A stretch of 30,287 bases of DNA from Methanolobus sp. UBA474 (GCA_002501695.1 DANZ01000044.1:2826-33112); one strand, 5' to 3'; positions 7,472 to 15,210 are shown, counted from the stretch's first letter. Program-made: numbers and translations. The notes: generated by a model from the sequence alone, not told the origin.

Positions 7472-8290
7472 ATGTTTCTTAATAAGCACAAAACCGGCGT
7501 TAATGTTTCCGAAATAGTCCTGTATCTCTCGTGCCCGAGAAAAGTATATTATGCCTCCCGTGCCAGCAGCGTACCTTCTCCGGTCACTTTATCTTACATT
7601 GAGCATCTGATCCTCAAAGAAATGGGTATGTCCTATCCTGAACTGTTAAACATGTATTCGTCAAAAGACGAAGAGTTTTTCAAGGCTCTTGAAGCGCTGC
7701 TGTCCCGGACAGCCGCAGAAGTTATGCTGATATATCCTGCAGAGCTTAAAGGCATCCCGGCAGATATAATAGATGAGGCTGCGGGCAATGTGCTGTCAGG
7801 CCTCAGGGCAGTGAGTGACAATCTCCTTTCCTTCGCATATAGTGAAGCCGGCTCAGGACTGGTGCTACAGTTAGGGTCCTTCAAGCCCGGCTCTCTCTTT
7901 CACTCTGAAAGGCTCGGGCTCAGCGGTATACCGGGAGGGACCGTGAATATGGACGGCATTATATCTCCTGTGATAATCAAGACCGGCCAATGTCCTGAGA
8001 ACGGCCTGTGGGTCAATGACAGGTTGCATGTTGCATCCCTTGCAATGCTCCTGGAAGAGTCCGGTGCATCTGCCGTGAGGTCCTGTATTGCAACCTATGC
8101 AAGACAAGGAGTTATCCGCCGGATGAACATCCGCTCCGACGATCGCAGGCAGGTGTTGAATGTGATCTCAAAGGTCCGCAAGATCAAGGAAGGCTCCATG
8201 CCTGACAGAAAACAAAGTGCCCTGTGCGATAAATGCGTATACTGCGACAGGTGCGATGTGCAGCCATCCCTCGCCTCCAAATTCTTTTGA
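7472..8290 (+). CDS. Cas4/RecB-like PD-(D/E)XK family protein, active-site variant
   Basis: A 272-residue protein with the Cas4/Dna2 arrangement of four cysteines for an iron-sulfur cluster: one in YLSCPRKVYYA near the N-terminus and three in the C-terminal CDKCVYCDRC. The central segment GGTVNMDGIISPVIIKTG has the motif II Asp and motif III Lys. However, the acidic residue normally two before that Lys is Ile, so nuclease activity may be lost or altered. The DRLHVASLAMLLEE helix matches the family's motif IV region, where Gln is usual and His is present. There is no CRISPR array or other cas gene in the window, so this is a stand-alone homolog. ATG 7472 was chosen because upstream ATGs at 7403-7450 overlap the TATA box and operator. 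The role is unknown. Confidence 0.78.
   Translation: MFLNKHKTGVNVSEIVLYLSCPRKVYYASRASSVPSPVTLSYIEHLILKEMGMSYPELLNMYSSKDEEFFKALEALLSRTAAEVMLIYPAELKGIPADIIDEAAGNVLSGLRAVSDNLLSFAYSEAGSGLVLQLGSFKPGSLFHSERLGLSGIPGGTVNMDGIISPVIIKTGQCPENGLWVNDRLHVASLAMLLEESGASAVRSCIATYARQGVIRRMNIRSDDRRQVLNVISKVRKIKEGSMPDRKQSALCDKCVYCDRCDVQPSLASKFF
7657..7672. promoter_or_regulatory. Second TTCGTC-N4-GACGAA palindrome, inside the Cas4-like gene
   Basis: TTCGTCAAAAGACGAA has the same six-base half-sites and the same four-base spacing as the core of the palindrome at 7388-7403. It lies about 270 bases downstream within the coding sequence. A paired site of this kind could support looping or a roadblock by the same regulator. 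The match is seen directly; the function is inferred. Confidence 0.5.
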
Positions 8291-8341
8291 GCGCAGCATA
8301 TATCCAAAAAGTATTTAATTCTTAAGAAATCAGGTTGCACG

Positions 8342-10246
8342 ATGTCAAAGCCCATGTATCTTGGTGAACTTCTCCTTCATTGGTGTCCTGCCTGCAATGT
8401 ACCTGTCCTTGGGAAGAAATGCTCCTGCGGCAGTAGTGCGGGGCAGGTGACCATAACTCCTCCGGGGGATATCAGGCCCGCTTTTGGATATGAGATAGGC
8501 CTAATCAATTCCATTTCCATGAGTCAGTTCAATGTCCCTCTCTTATCAGAAGACCGTGTAGCAGTGCTGAATAAGTCCCCCTACGATGACAGGATGGAAG
8601 AGATCATAGCTGACGGTGAGGTTCTTGGAAATATACGGTTCGAACTGGAGTCACTCAGGTGGACCCTGCTTTTGAGGATTGCCGGCGCCAGGCGTATATT
8701 CCATGAAAGGGACCATTCTTCGCTTCGGAACTGGGTAGTCATCGACAAGGGTGCCGAAAAGTTCATTCTGGAAGGTTCCAGTGTGCTTGCTCCGGGTGTG
8801 TTTGACGCGGACCCCGGCATAATGGAGACCGATGAGGTTGTGGTGCTGACCCGTGAAGGAAAGGTGCTTGCAACCGGGAGAGCCCGCATGTCAGGCTCCA
8901 GGATGCTTGAAAGAGGCAAGGGTGTTGCGGTAAAGGTGCGTACCAAGGAAACCCCGGCAGATATAACGATCCCGGCAGGCGGCCAGATGTGGGATGATGT
9001 GGTGGCCGCAAATGAGGGATACATCGGGGACTTTGCCGAGCGCTCGCGCAAATTCATCAGGAACGTGGCTTCCTCAGTAGACCGCCCGGTATCAGTGTCA
9101 TATTCGGGAGGCAAGGATAGTCTGGCTGTGCTGCATCTGGTGAGCGAGTGCATGGATGATTATGAGCTCCTGTTCGCCGATACGGGGATCGAGTTCCCCG
9201 AGACCGTGCAGAATGTCCGGGAGGTTGCAGAACTTTACGGTAAACCTCTGCGGTCCATAAGCTCAGGAAATGCTTTCTGGGATTCCATAGTCAACTTCGG
9301 CCCTCCCAGCGTGGAGTCCAGATGGTGCTGTAAGGTCTGCAAATTAGGTCCCATTACCCAGATAATAGATGACAGCTATGATGACGGATGCCTGACCTTC
9401 ATCGGCCAGAGGAAGTATGAGTCCGGCACGCGTGCAAAAAGCGAGAGCGTCTGGAAGAATCCCTGGGTGGGCAACCAGGTTGCTGCAGCTCCTATCCAGA
9501 ACTGGACGGCAATGCATGTCTGGCTGTACATCTTCAAGAACCGCCTGCCCTTTAATCCGCTGTATGAACAGGGCTTTGACAGGATCGGCTGCTGGCTCTG
9601 CCCTTCCTGCTCGCTGGCGGACCTTTACAGGCTCAAGGAAACCCACCCTGATCTGGAGAAGAAACTGAACGATCATCTCCTGTCTTATGCAAAGCGCATG
9701 GGACTGTCGGAACAATGGGTGGAGTACGGGCTGTGGCGCTGGAAGAAGCTGCCTCCCCAGCTGAAGGAGATAGCAGCCAAAAAAGGGATAGGCCTTGTGC
9801 CTCGAAGCGATGTTCCCGGGACACTGACCTTCACGGTCACCTCCGGATACAGGCCGTGCAAGCAGGGTGGTGTCTCAGCAGAAGGCAATTTCAATACTGC
9901 TATCGATCTTGAGAAACTGGAGGACACTTCTATGCTGGAAGCTGTTGGCAGGACATCCTATATGGAAGGTGTAGTCTCCCTGCTGCATGGCGAGGACCGC
10001 GCGCAGGTGTTCGCCTCAGGGACAGTGACAGCCCGCAGTGACACTGATAAGAAGGCAAGGTCTCTGACGCGCAAGGTCGAACTTTCTATTCGGAGGGCGC
10101 TGCTTTGCAGTGGATGCGGTGTGTGTGTGGCTAAATGCCCGCATGGAAGGATCCGGCTGATCAAAGGGGTGGCTGTTATAGGGGAAGGCTGTACATGCTG
10201 CGGGAAATGCATTGATGTGTGCCCTGTGGTCAAATTCAATTCCTGA
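8342..10246 (+). CDS. PUA-PP-loop (PAPS reductase superfamily)-ferredoxin protein
   Basis: A 634-residue multidomain protein. An N-terminal zinc ribbon has Cys15, 18, 27 and 29. A PUA domain covers about 140-205 (GSSVLAPGVFDAD ... GKVLATGRARMS), a fold that usually binds RNA. A PP-loop ATP pyrophosphatase domain follows, with SYSGGKDS at 253-260, ADTGIEFPET, a RWCCKVCK cysteine cluster near 326-333 and FNPLYEQGFDRIGCWLCPSC. The C-terminus (588-632) carries two 4Fe-4S ferredoxin motifs, CSGCGVCVAKCP and CTCCGKCIDVCP. Methanogen proteins of this group are usually annotated as PAPS reductase. The PUA and zinc ribbon make a tRNA thiolation or other sulfur-transfer role at least as plausible as sulfate assimilation. 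The gene starts 51 bases after the Cas4-like gene and ends at an oligo-T tract. Confidence 0.85.
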   Translation: MSKPMYLGELLLHWCPACNVPVLGKKCSCGSSAGQVTITPPGDIRPAFGYEIGLINSISMSQFNVPLLSEDRVAVLNKSPYDDRMEEIIADGEVLGNIRFELESLRWTLLLRIAGARRIFHERDHSSLRNWVVIDKGAEKFILEGSSVLAPGVFDADPGIMETDEVVVLTREGKVLATGRARMSGSRMLERGKGVAVKVRTKETPADITIPAGGQMWDDVVAANEGYIGDFAERSRKFIRNVASSVDRPVSVSYSGGKDSLAVLHLVSECMDDYELLFADTGIEFPETVQNVREVAELYGKPLRSISSGNAFWDSIVNFGPPSVESRWCCKVCKLGPITQIIDDSYDDGCLTFIGQRKYESGTRAKSESVWKNPWVGNQVAAAPIQNWTAMHVWLYIFKNRLPFNPLYEQGFDRIGCWLCPSCSLADLYRLKETHPDLEKKLNDHLLSYAKRMGLSEQWVEYGLWRWKKLPPQLKEIAAKKGIGLVPRSDVPGTLTFTVTSGYRPCKQGGVSAEGNFNTAIDLEKLEDTSMLEAVGRTSYMEGVVSLLHGEDRAQVFASGTVTARSDTDKKARSLTRKVELSIRRALLCSGCGVCVAKCPHGRIRLIKGVAVIGEGCTCCGKCIDVCPVVKFNS

Positions 10247-10248
10247 TC

Positions 10249-10262
10249 CTTTTTTTCTTTTT
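10249..10262 (+). terminator. Oligo-T terminator after the PP-loop gene
   Basis: A run of seven T, one C and five T begins four bases after the stop codon. Oligo-T tracts are the usual archaeal intrinsic termination signal. The purH TATA element (ATATTTATACAT at 10279-10290) follows directly, which supports a transcript boundary here. Confidence 0.6.
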
Positions 10263-10319
10263 CAAGGGACTGAGCATAATATTTATACATGATAGCCGCC
10301 AATCTCATACGGTGATTTT

Positions 10320-11936
10320 TTGGTAAAAAGGGCACTGCTCAGCGTTTCTGACAAGACCGGAATTGTGGATTTTGCTCGAGGTCTCGAAAGACTCGACGTA
10401 CAGATCATTTCGACAGGCGGCACTGCACGTATACTGCGGGATGCAGGCGTAAGCGTCACTGACGTTTCAGAAGTAACCGGTTTTCCTGAAATGATGGGCG
10501 GCAGGGTAAAGACCCTTCATCCAATGATACATGCCGGTATCCTGTGTGTGCGCGATGACCACGACCATATGAGTGAAGCCGGGAAAGTGAATGTAGAGCT
10601 CATTGACCTGGTCGCGGTAAATCTCTATCCATTTGAGATAACGATCTCAAAAGAAGGCGTCCTGCTTGATGAAGCCATTGAGAACATCGACATTGGAGGG
10701 CCTGCAATGCTGCGTTCTGCTGCCAAGAATTACCGTTCAGTGACCGTGATATGCGATCCGGGGGATTATGGCTCCGTTCTCACGGAATTGCGCTCCAGCG
10801 GAGTGGTTTCCACGAAGGCCCGTGAACAGCTCGCAGTAAAAGCCTTCAGGCATACTGCGGATTACGATGCAACCATAGACACCTACCTCAGCAGGGAGCT
10901 GCTCAATGAGGAAGTCCTGCGCATGAGCTTTAACGGAGGCGTGACTCTCAGGTATGGTGAGAACTGGCATCAGGATGCAAAGTTCTATAAAGAGGTCGGG
11001 GTGACCGGGCCTTCTCTTGCAAATGCAAAGCAGCTGCATGGAAAAGAACTGTCCTATAACAATTACATTGATGCAGACAATGCTCTTCTGACCGTAAAGG
11101 AACTCGGTCACAGCAAGCCGGCTGTTGCTATAGTCAAGCACAACAACCCATGCGGGCTTGCGACAGGCAATACTCTTCTCCAGGCTCTGGAGGCTGCGTG
11201 GGACGGTGACCCGATCTCCGCTTTTGGAAGTATCGTCTGCACTAACACTATCTTCGATCTTAAGGCCGCTGAGTTCCTCAATGGTAAATTTGTCGAGATC
11301 ATCCTTGCACCCGCTTTTGAGCATGATGCTCTTGACCATCTGAAAAAGAAGAGCGCAAACCTGAGATTGCTTGAACTTCCTGAGTTCAATGAGGGGTTTG
11401 CGGTTGACCACACTTTCAAGTACATCATTGGCGGTATGCTAAAACAGGCACGTAATATAGGTATATATGAGAAATGGGACTGCGTTACACAAGCTCCCTT
11501 CCCGGAAAGCCTGCGCCCCGTTTCTGAATTCAGCCTACATGCCTGCAAATGTGTGAAATCCAATGCAGTTACTTTAGCTTATGAATATGCCGATGGATGT
11601 TACATGATGCTCTCTATGGGTGCCGGGCAGCCCAATAGGGTTGATTCTATCCGGAAACTGGCAGCTACCAAAGCAAGGGAGAATCTTGCGGTCATCTATG
11701 AGCGCGAAAGGCCTGATATTTCCTTTGATGACTACTGCAGGCGTATGCTCTCAAAATGTGTGATGGCCTCGGATGCTTTCTTTCCCTTTGACGACAGTAT
11801 AGTGCATGCTGCTGAGAACGGAATAATGTATATTGTTTCACCGGGCGGCTCCATCAGGGATAATGAGGTCATCGCAACCGCTGACAGGCTTGGCGTATCC
11901 ATGGTGTTCACCGGCATGAGGCATTTCCTCCATTGA
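10320..11936 (+). CDS. purH: Bifunctional AICAR transformylase/IMP cyclohydrolase PurH
   Basis: Performs the last two steps of IMP synthesis: formylation of AICAR using a folate-type donor, then ring closure. The 538 residues comprise an MGS-like cyclohydrolase domain (about 1-190, with SVSDKTG, STGGTARIL and GGRVKTLHPMIHAG) and a transformylase domain (about 200-538, with LRYGENWHQDA, VKHNNPCGLATG and the C-terminal FPFDDSI and MRHF). The start is TTG at 10320, placed four bases after GGTGA (10311-10315); no ATG or GTG gives the conserved start VKRALLSVSDK. Many archaea lack PurH and use PurP and PurO instead; a complete PurH here is consistent with its patchy, bacteria-like distribution in methanogens. 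A 7-bp hairpin follows the gene. Confidence 0.95.
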   Translation: MVKRALLSVSDKTGIVDFARGLERLDVQIISTGGTARILRDAGVSVTDVSEVTGFPEMMGGRVKTLHPMIHAGILCVRDDHDHMSEAGKVNVELIDLVAVNLYPFEITISKEGVLLDEAIENIDIGGPAMLRSAAKNYRSVTVICDPGDYGSVLTELRSSGVVSTKAREQLAVKAFRHTADYDATIDTYLSRELLNEEVLRMSFNGGVTLRYGENWHQDAKFYKEVGVTGPSLANAKQLHGKELSYNNYIDADNALLTVKELGHSKPAVAIVKHNNPCGLATGNTLLQALEAAWDGDPISAFGSIVCTNTIFDLKAAEFLNGKFVEIILAPAFEHDALDHLKKKSANLRLLELPEFNEGFAVDHTFKYIIGGMLKQARNIGIYEKWDCVTQAPFPESLRPVSEFSLHACKCVKSNAVTLAYEYADGCYMMLSMGAGQPNRVDSIRKLAATKARENLAVIYERERPDISFDDYCRRMLSKCVMASDAFFPFDDSIVHAAENGIMYIVSPGGSIRDNEVIATADRLGVSMVFTGMRHFLH

Positions 11937-11959
11937 GCTCAGCACACACGATCAAATAA

Positions 11960-11984
11960 GCAGGGGCTGTTTGAGTTCCCCTGC
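11960..11984 (+). terminator. Hairpin terminator after purH
   Basis: GCAGGGG (11960-11966) pairs perfectly with CCCCTGC (11978-11984) across an 11-base loop. The hairpin lies 23 bases beyond the purH stop and is followed by a T-rich stretch. Its position and symmetry support termination or 3'-end protection. Confidence 0.55.
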
Positions 11985-12016
11985 CAGTTCTTCTAATAAT
12001 TTTTATGGCGACAACA

Positions 12017-12026
12017 TTTATAAATA
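12017..12026 (+). promoter_or_regulatory. TATA box of the FilR1 regulator
   Basis: TTTATAAATA is a near-ideal archaeal TATA element. At the usual distance of about 25 bases, transcription would begin close to 12047, exactly where an 8-bp inverted repeat begins, about 50 bases before the GTG start. Confidence 0.6.
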
Positions 12027-12046
12027 ATTAAACGTAGTTTATTTAA

Positions 12047-12069
12047 GGCAGGATATCTGGCATCCTGCC
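12047..12069. promoter_or_regulatory. 8-bp inverted repeat in the leader of the FilR1 regulator
   Basis: GGCAGGAT, seven bases, then ATCCTGCC is a perfect inverted repeat between the TATA box and the start codon. As DNA it could be an operator for a dimeric regulator overlapping the transcription start. As RNA it would be a hairpin at the very 5' end of the mRNA. The symmetry is seen; which reading applies cannot be told from sequence. Confidence 0.5.
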
Positions 12070-12096
12070 CGAAGTTACATTTTCCGGAAGTACGGT

Positions 12097-12891
12097 GTGA
12101 TCGTGGTGAAATCAAAAGGATTGCTGAGTATATTGGCCTTTTCTGAAAAGAGGAAGGATATTCTCTTTCTACTTGCGCAAAACTCCAGGACCCTTTCGGA
12201 AATAAGAGAACATTTTAATGTATCCTCCCCGGAGATCTCTCCCCGGATCAAGGAGATGGAAGCCGCCAATCTCATTCAGCGAAGTGATAAGCACTACCAG
12301 ATAACACCCATTGGGAGAGCAATAGCAAAACACTACAGGTCATTTCTGGATATTCTGGAAACTATAGAGAAGAACGAATCGTTCTGGTCAGAGCATCTGG
12401 TGGATGATATTCCTCAGCATCTGCTTGAAAGGCTGGCAGACCTGAATGAATGTGAGGTTATTGCTGATCCTCTTGAGAACATATATGAATCTCATAAAGT
12501 TTTCCGGGAGAACCTGTCCAGGTCCGGTATCTTTAAAGGCGTCTCAACTATATTCATCCCCTCATATCCTGATTTCTTTGTCAGTCTTGCAATGAATAAG
12601 ACTCCTGCAGAGTTGGTATTGACAGAAAAGGTCTTTTTGAAGGTCATGTCTGAACACAAGGACAAACTACAATCTTTTCTTGATTCCCCTACATCGGAAC
12701 TTTACATAATCGAGGACGTCAGGCTTGCTTTTGTGGTAACTGACTATTTCTTTTCCCTGTCCCTGTTCTATGCAAACGGCTCCTATGACCCCCGCAATGA
12801 CCTTGTAGGATATGGCGGATCAGCAATTAAATGGGGGAATGACCTTTTTGAGCATTATAAAGGCATGTCCCGCCATGTCACTTCGCTCTGA
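12097..12891 (+). CDS. Winged-helix regulator with FilR1 (DUF1724) domain
   Basis: A 264-residue transcription regulator. The N-terminal winged helix (about 5-75) contains ILFLLAQNSRTLSEIREHFNVSSPEISPRIKEMEAANLI and resembles ArsR/MarR-type archaeal regulators. The FilR1 domain fills roughly 115-255 (ADPLENIYESHKVFRENLSRS ... SYPDFFVSLAM ... LYIIEDVRLAFVVTDYFFSLSLFYANGSYDPRNDLVGYG). Proteins of this family are expanded in Methanosarcinales, where characterised members (the Msr group) control methyltransferase genes. Nothing nearby indicates the target of this one. GTG codons at 12097, 12103 and 12106 could each start translation; GGAAG upstream favours the first. The gene is monocistronic, with its own TATA box and leader hairpin, and runs into the convergent ubiA-like gene seven bases after its stop. 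Confidence 0.88.
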   Translation: MIVVKSKGLLSILAFSEKRKDILFLLAQNSRTLSEIREHFNVSSPEISPRIKEMEAANLIQRSDKHYQITPIGRAIAKHYRSFLDILETIEKNESFWSEHLVDDIPQHLLERLADLNECEVIADPLENIYESHKVFRENLSRSGIFKGVSTIFIPSYPDFFVSLAMNKTPAELVLTEKVFLKVMSEHKDKLQSFLDSPTSELYIIEDVRLAFVVTDYFFSLSLFYANGSYDPRNDLVGYGGSAIKWGNDLFEHYKGMSRHVTSL

Positions 12892-12898
12892 CCGCGCT

Positions 12899-13822
12899 TC
12901 AAACGATCAGGCTGCTCACCATCCTGAGGCCCACTATCGAGCTTGACTCCCCGTCCACCATGAAAAGGCGCCTTGCTCTTCTTCCACTGCTCTCTATGTC
13001 CAGGGAATGGGTGAATTTAAGTATGCTCAGTATGCCTGCGAACAAGCTATAGAGCAGGATGATGGGTTCAAAGCCTATTATTCCCTGCAGCAGGAAGAAC
13101 AGGAGCAGTGAGTGGGATGCCAGGTGCATGCAGAAAAGAAGTTTTGTGGTCCTGCTTTCTCCCAGGCTTACAGGCAGTGTGCTGATGCCTGCAAGGGAGT
13201 CCCCCTTTACATCTTTGAAATCATAGATGGTGGAATTGACAAAGAGCTTGGTCCCAAAGAAGAGAAATACAATAAGTATCGCCATGGAATTTTGTGCCCC
13301 ATGTCCTGCGATCCCTGCAATGAACGCTCCCCACGTAAGCCCTACCACCGTGTTCTTGATCCCCATGCCGCCTTTGAGCTTAATCCTGAAGTTGCCGATA
13401 TTAAGGCCTCTTGTATACAGGTAACCAGTTACAAGCGGAAGGAAAGCAATAGTCAGCAACCCGCCTGCAGCCAGGATGGAGGCCCCGGCAACAAAGCAGA
13501 GCAGGCAGATAAGTAATGTGGATCTTTTAGAAGCCCCTCTTAATTCCGTTCTGTTGACAGCATCCTCTTCGCAGTCCATCGCCCTGTCCAGAGTGTAGAC
13601 AGAGTATATTATCAAACCTCCTGCAATACAATGTAAAACAGCACATTGAGCCTGTATCAGAAGGAATGCTATGTATATTCTTAATGCACCTGATATTGAA
13701 ACAAGTATTGAGCTCTTCAGCAGATTGAAGGTTGCTGCAATATCCGTACTGATAAAAGCGTTATTTTGTTTGTAGTTCCTGACTGCATAAGCGGGTAAGT
13801 TTATAGTGCTATTCGAATTCAT
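12899..13822 (-). CDS. UbiA superfamily membrane prenyltransferase
   Basis: A 307-residue integral membrane protein with about eight hydrophobic segments. The first aspartate-rich motif is D79xxxD83xxxD87 (in TLDRAMDCEED). The second is D201xxD204xxxD208 (in YDFKDVKGD). Both line the prenyl diphosphate-binding cavity of UbiA enzymes. The acceptor substrate cannot be read from sequence: UbiA homologs in archaea make digeranylgeranylglyceryl phosphate, respiratory quinone or methanophenazine precursors, or heme-related products. The N-terminus is unusually polar for the first 30 residues. No ribosome binding site is seen before the ATG, which fits a short or leaderless transcript from GTATAAGTTTATAGC on the minus strand near 13862-13877. 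Its neighbours do not suggest a pathway. Confidence 0.87.
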   Translation of the reverse strand: MNSNSTINLPAYAVRNYKQNNAFISTDIAATFNLLKSSILVSISGALRIYIAFLLIQAQCAVLHCIAGGLIIYSVYTLDRAMDCEEDAVNRTELRGASKRSTLLICLLCFVAGASILAAGGLLTIAFLPLVTGYLYTRGLNIGNFRIKLKGGMGIKNTVVGLTWGAFIAGIAGHGAQNSMAILIVFLFFGTKLFVNSTIYDFKDVKGDSLAGISTLPVSLGESRTTKLLFCMHLASHSLLLFFLLQGIIGFEPIILLYSLFAGILSILKFTHSLDIESSGRRARRLFMVDGESSSIVGLRMVSSLIV

Positions 13823-13823
13823 A

Positions 13824-13845
13824 GCAGTACATGTTCATGAACTGC
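13824..13845. promoter_or_regulatory. Imperfect palindrome at the 5' end of the ubiA-like gene
   Basis: GCAGT and ACTGC arms flank a core containing the 10-bp palindrome GTTCATGAAC (13833-13842). The element lies directly before the start codon on the minus strand, about where transcription would begin from the TATA-like element near 13870. A repressor site is possible. Confidence 0.3.
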
Positions 13846-14204
13846 CCAATATTATTTTCCTGCTATAAACTTATACGATTAAACTAAAGTTTGCTTGCCT
13901 TCAAAATCTCGATTTCCCAATATAATGCATTTACGTATGCCGCAGAGCGTGTATTTTGTTTTCAGGCGGCAGTGACCTTCACTGGGCAATAAATATGGGT
14001 TGTTATATATAAACCCTTTCTGTATGCATCTCCCTGATGCCCGTGGCATATTATATTCTGAATCTCTACTTATATGAGCATACTAATCTTAGTCTAAGGT
14101 TAATATATATAGTCTGAATAACAACTATCGACCTGCATAACATTATCATACCTCTCTCAGTTGGTGAGCAAATATAAAAATTGTTACATGCCTTTTGGAG
14201 CATT
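13846..14204. other. Non-coding stretch between ubiA-like gene and unknown gene
   Basis: About 360 AT-rich bases with no convincing coding sequence. It holds TATA-like elements for both flanking genes (near 13870 minus; 14099-14110 or 14170-14182 plus) and a TATA-like TTATATATAA inside a GGGTT/AACCC inverted pair near 14000. It also has a 6-bp stem TGCCGC (13938-13943)/GCGGCA (13966-13971) and the small palindrome CTTAGTCTAAG at 14088-14098. No RNA gene is recognised. Confidence 0.5.
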
Positions 14205-14672
14205 ATGTTGAAAAATGACCCTGATCTTGTCTCCTCACAGGGTGACCTTTATGAGGGAAAACTAAGGCGTTTTGATCCTCTGCTTGACAGTTTATCGAAG
14301 CTGGACCGCAATCCTATCTATTTCAAGGAAGGCAGTAATTCCTGTTACTGGTTCGATTCCAAAGGCATGAGCTTATATATTTCCAGTAGATGTGAAGTAC
14401 ATGCTGACAGTTTCTCAGATGACTTTGCTTTGATGATGGAGTCGATATTCAGGTCTATATATTTTAATGAGAAGGTCAATACGGGCCGGTTCTCAGGTGA
14501 TCTTCTGTCAATGATCAGGGAGTTGTTCGACCTTGAATGTGATAGTGATGGCAGTCTGACTGTTTTTCTCGGATGGAAATCCATTGCCCTCATAATTCTC
14601 TCCGGCAGGAATCCAGGTGTCGGTGATGCTGAGGTCACGATCGGGGTCCATAATTACATTATAACCTGCTGA
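14205..14672 (+). CDS. Hypothetical protein
   Basis: I do not recognise this 155-residue protein. It is soluble and acidic, with no signal peptide or membrane span. It has no obvious metal-binding cluster: its few Cys are isolated. The segment MIRELFDLECDSDGSLTVFLGWKSIALIILS near 105-140 looks like helix-strand-strand. The ATG at 14205 has GGAG five bases upstream; a TTG eight codons earlier lacks support. The gene converges on a four-span membrane protein gene, with stops 22 bases apart. Codon use looks like its neighbours. It is probably real, but nothing indicates function. Confidence 0.65.
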   Translation: MLKNDPDLVSSQGDLYEGKLRRFDPLLDSLSKLDRNPIYFKEGSNSCYWFDSKGMSLYISSRCEVHADSFSDDFALMMESIFRSIYFNEKVNTGRFSGDLLSMIRELFDLECDSDGSLTVFLGWKSIALIILSGRNPGVGDAEVTIGVHNYIITC

Positions 14673-14694
14673 TCCTGCCGACAGATCGGTCCGT

Positions 14695-15210
14695 TTATTG
14701 CGCTTGCTCAGGATCTTCCGGTATTTCCATCTGGCTCCATTCTTCTGCATGAAGCAGGATATAGCCGGTAAGCCCGAAGAGACCAGATGCGACAGGAATG
14801 GTTTTAAAAGAGTCGCTCCATACTGCAATAGAGCTTGCCAGTGTAAGAAGGCCACAGACAATAAGCGCGATCCCGGTGATCCTTATACTAAGCTTGAGCT
14901 CGAGCTGGTCCCTGCTAAGCTCATAACATACAAGGGCAATGCACAAAAGAGATGCCATAAACCACGCAAGGGTCCTTATTGATGGCAATAGCCCTCCGTA
15001 GGATAGCATGGAGAGCTGCCTGACCACATCTACGAACAGGGTACCATACTGATGATCAAAATTCGCATACAGGACTGATAACTTGATGCCCCATCCATTT
15101 GAATAGGTGCTGGTGTAGAAATAGAATTCCCATGGGACAATAAAGCAGATCACCGGCAATAACTTTCTCAGTATTGGAATTTCGTGAGGATGGATCTTTA
15201 TTTTGAGCAT
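14695..15210 (-). CDS. Hypothetical four-span membrane protein
   Basis: I do not recognise this 171-residue protein. It has four likely membrane spans: about 16-34 (LLPVICFIVPWEFYFYT), 72-97 (LAWFMASLLCIALVCY), 109-131 (ITGIALIVCGLLTLASSIAVW) and 137-156. A short charged N-terminus and an acidic C-terminal tail (EDPEQAQ) flank them, with an aromatic-rich loop between spans one and two (YSNGWGIKLSVLYANFDHQYG) probably outside the membrane. A TATA-like AATATATATTAAG lies about 25 bases before the ATG, so the mRNA is probably leaderless. It diverges from the PhoU-like gene. Confidence 0.65.
   Translation of the reverse strand: MLKIKIHPHEIPILRKLLPVICFIVPWEFYFYTSTYSNGWGIKLSVLYANFDHQYGTLFVDVVRQLSMLSYGGLLPSIRTLAWFMASLLCIALVCYELSRDQLELKLSIRITGIALIVCGLLTLASSIAVWSDSFKTIPVASGLFGLTGYILLHAEEWSQMEIPEDPEQAQ

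Noticed and set aside
7472..8290. Cas4-like gene as sign of a CRISPR-Cas locus
   Set aside because: No direct-repeat array and no other cas gene are visible in the window; stand-alone Cas4-like proteins are common in archaea.
10737..11411. 224-codon open frame antisense to purH
   Set aside because: It lies wholly over a conserved enzyme gene, has no family resemblance and no initiation signal; a by-product of the purH codon pattern.
13938..13971. TGCCGC/GCGGCA stem as an RNA gene
   Set aside because: Only six base pairs with a 22-base loop; it cannot be folded into a tRNA or other known RNA by eye.
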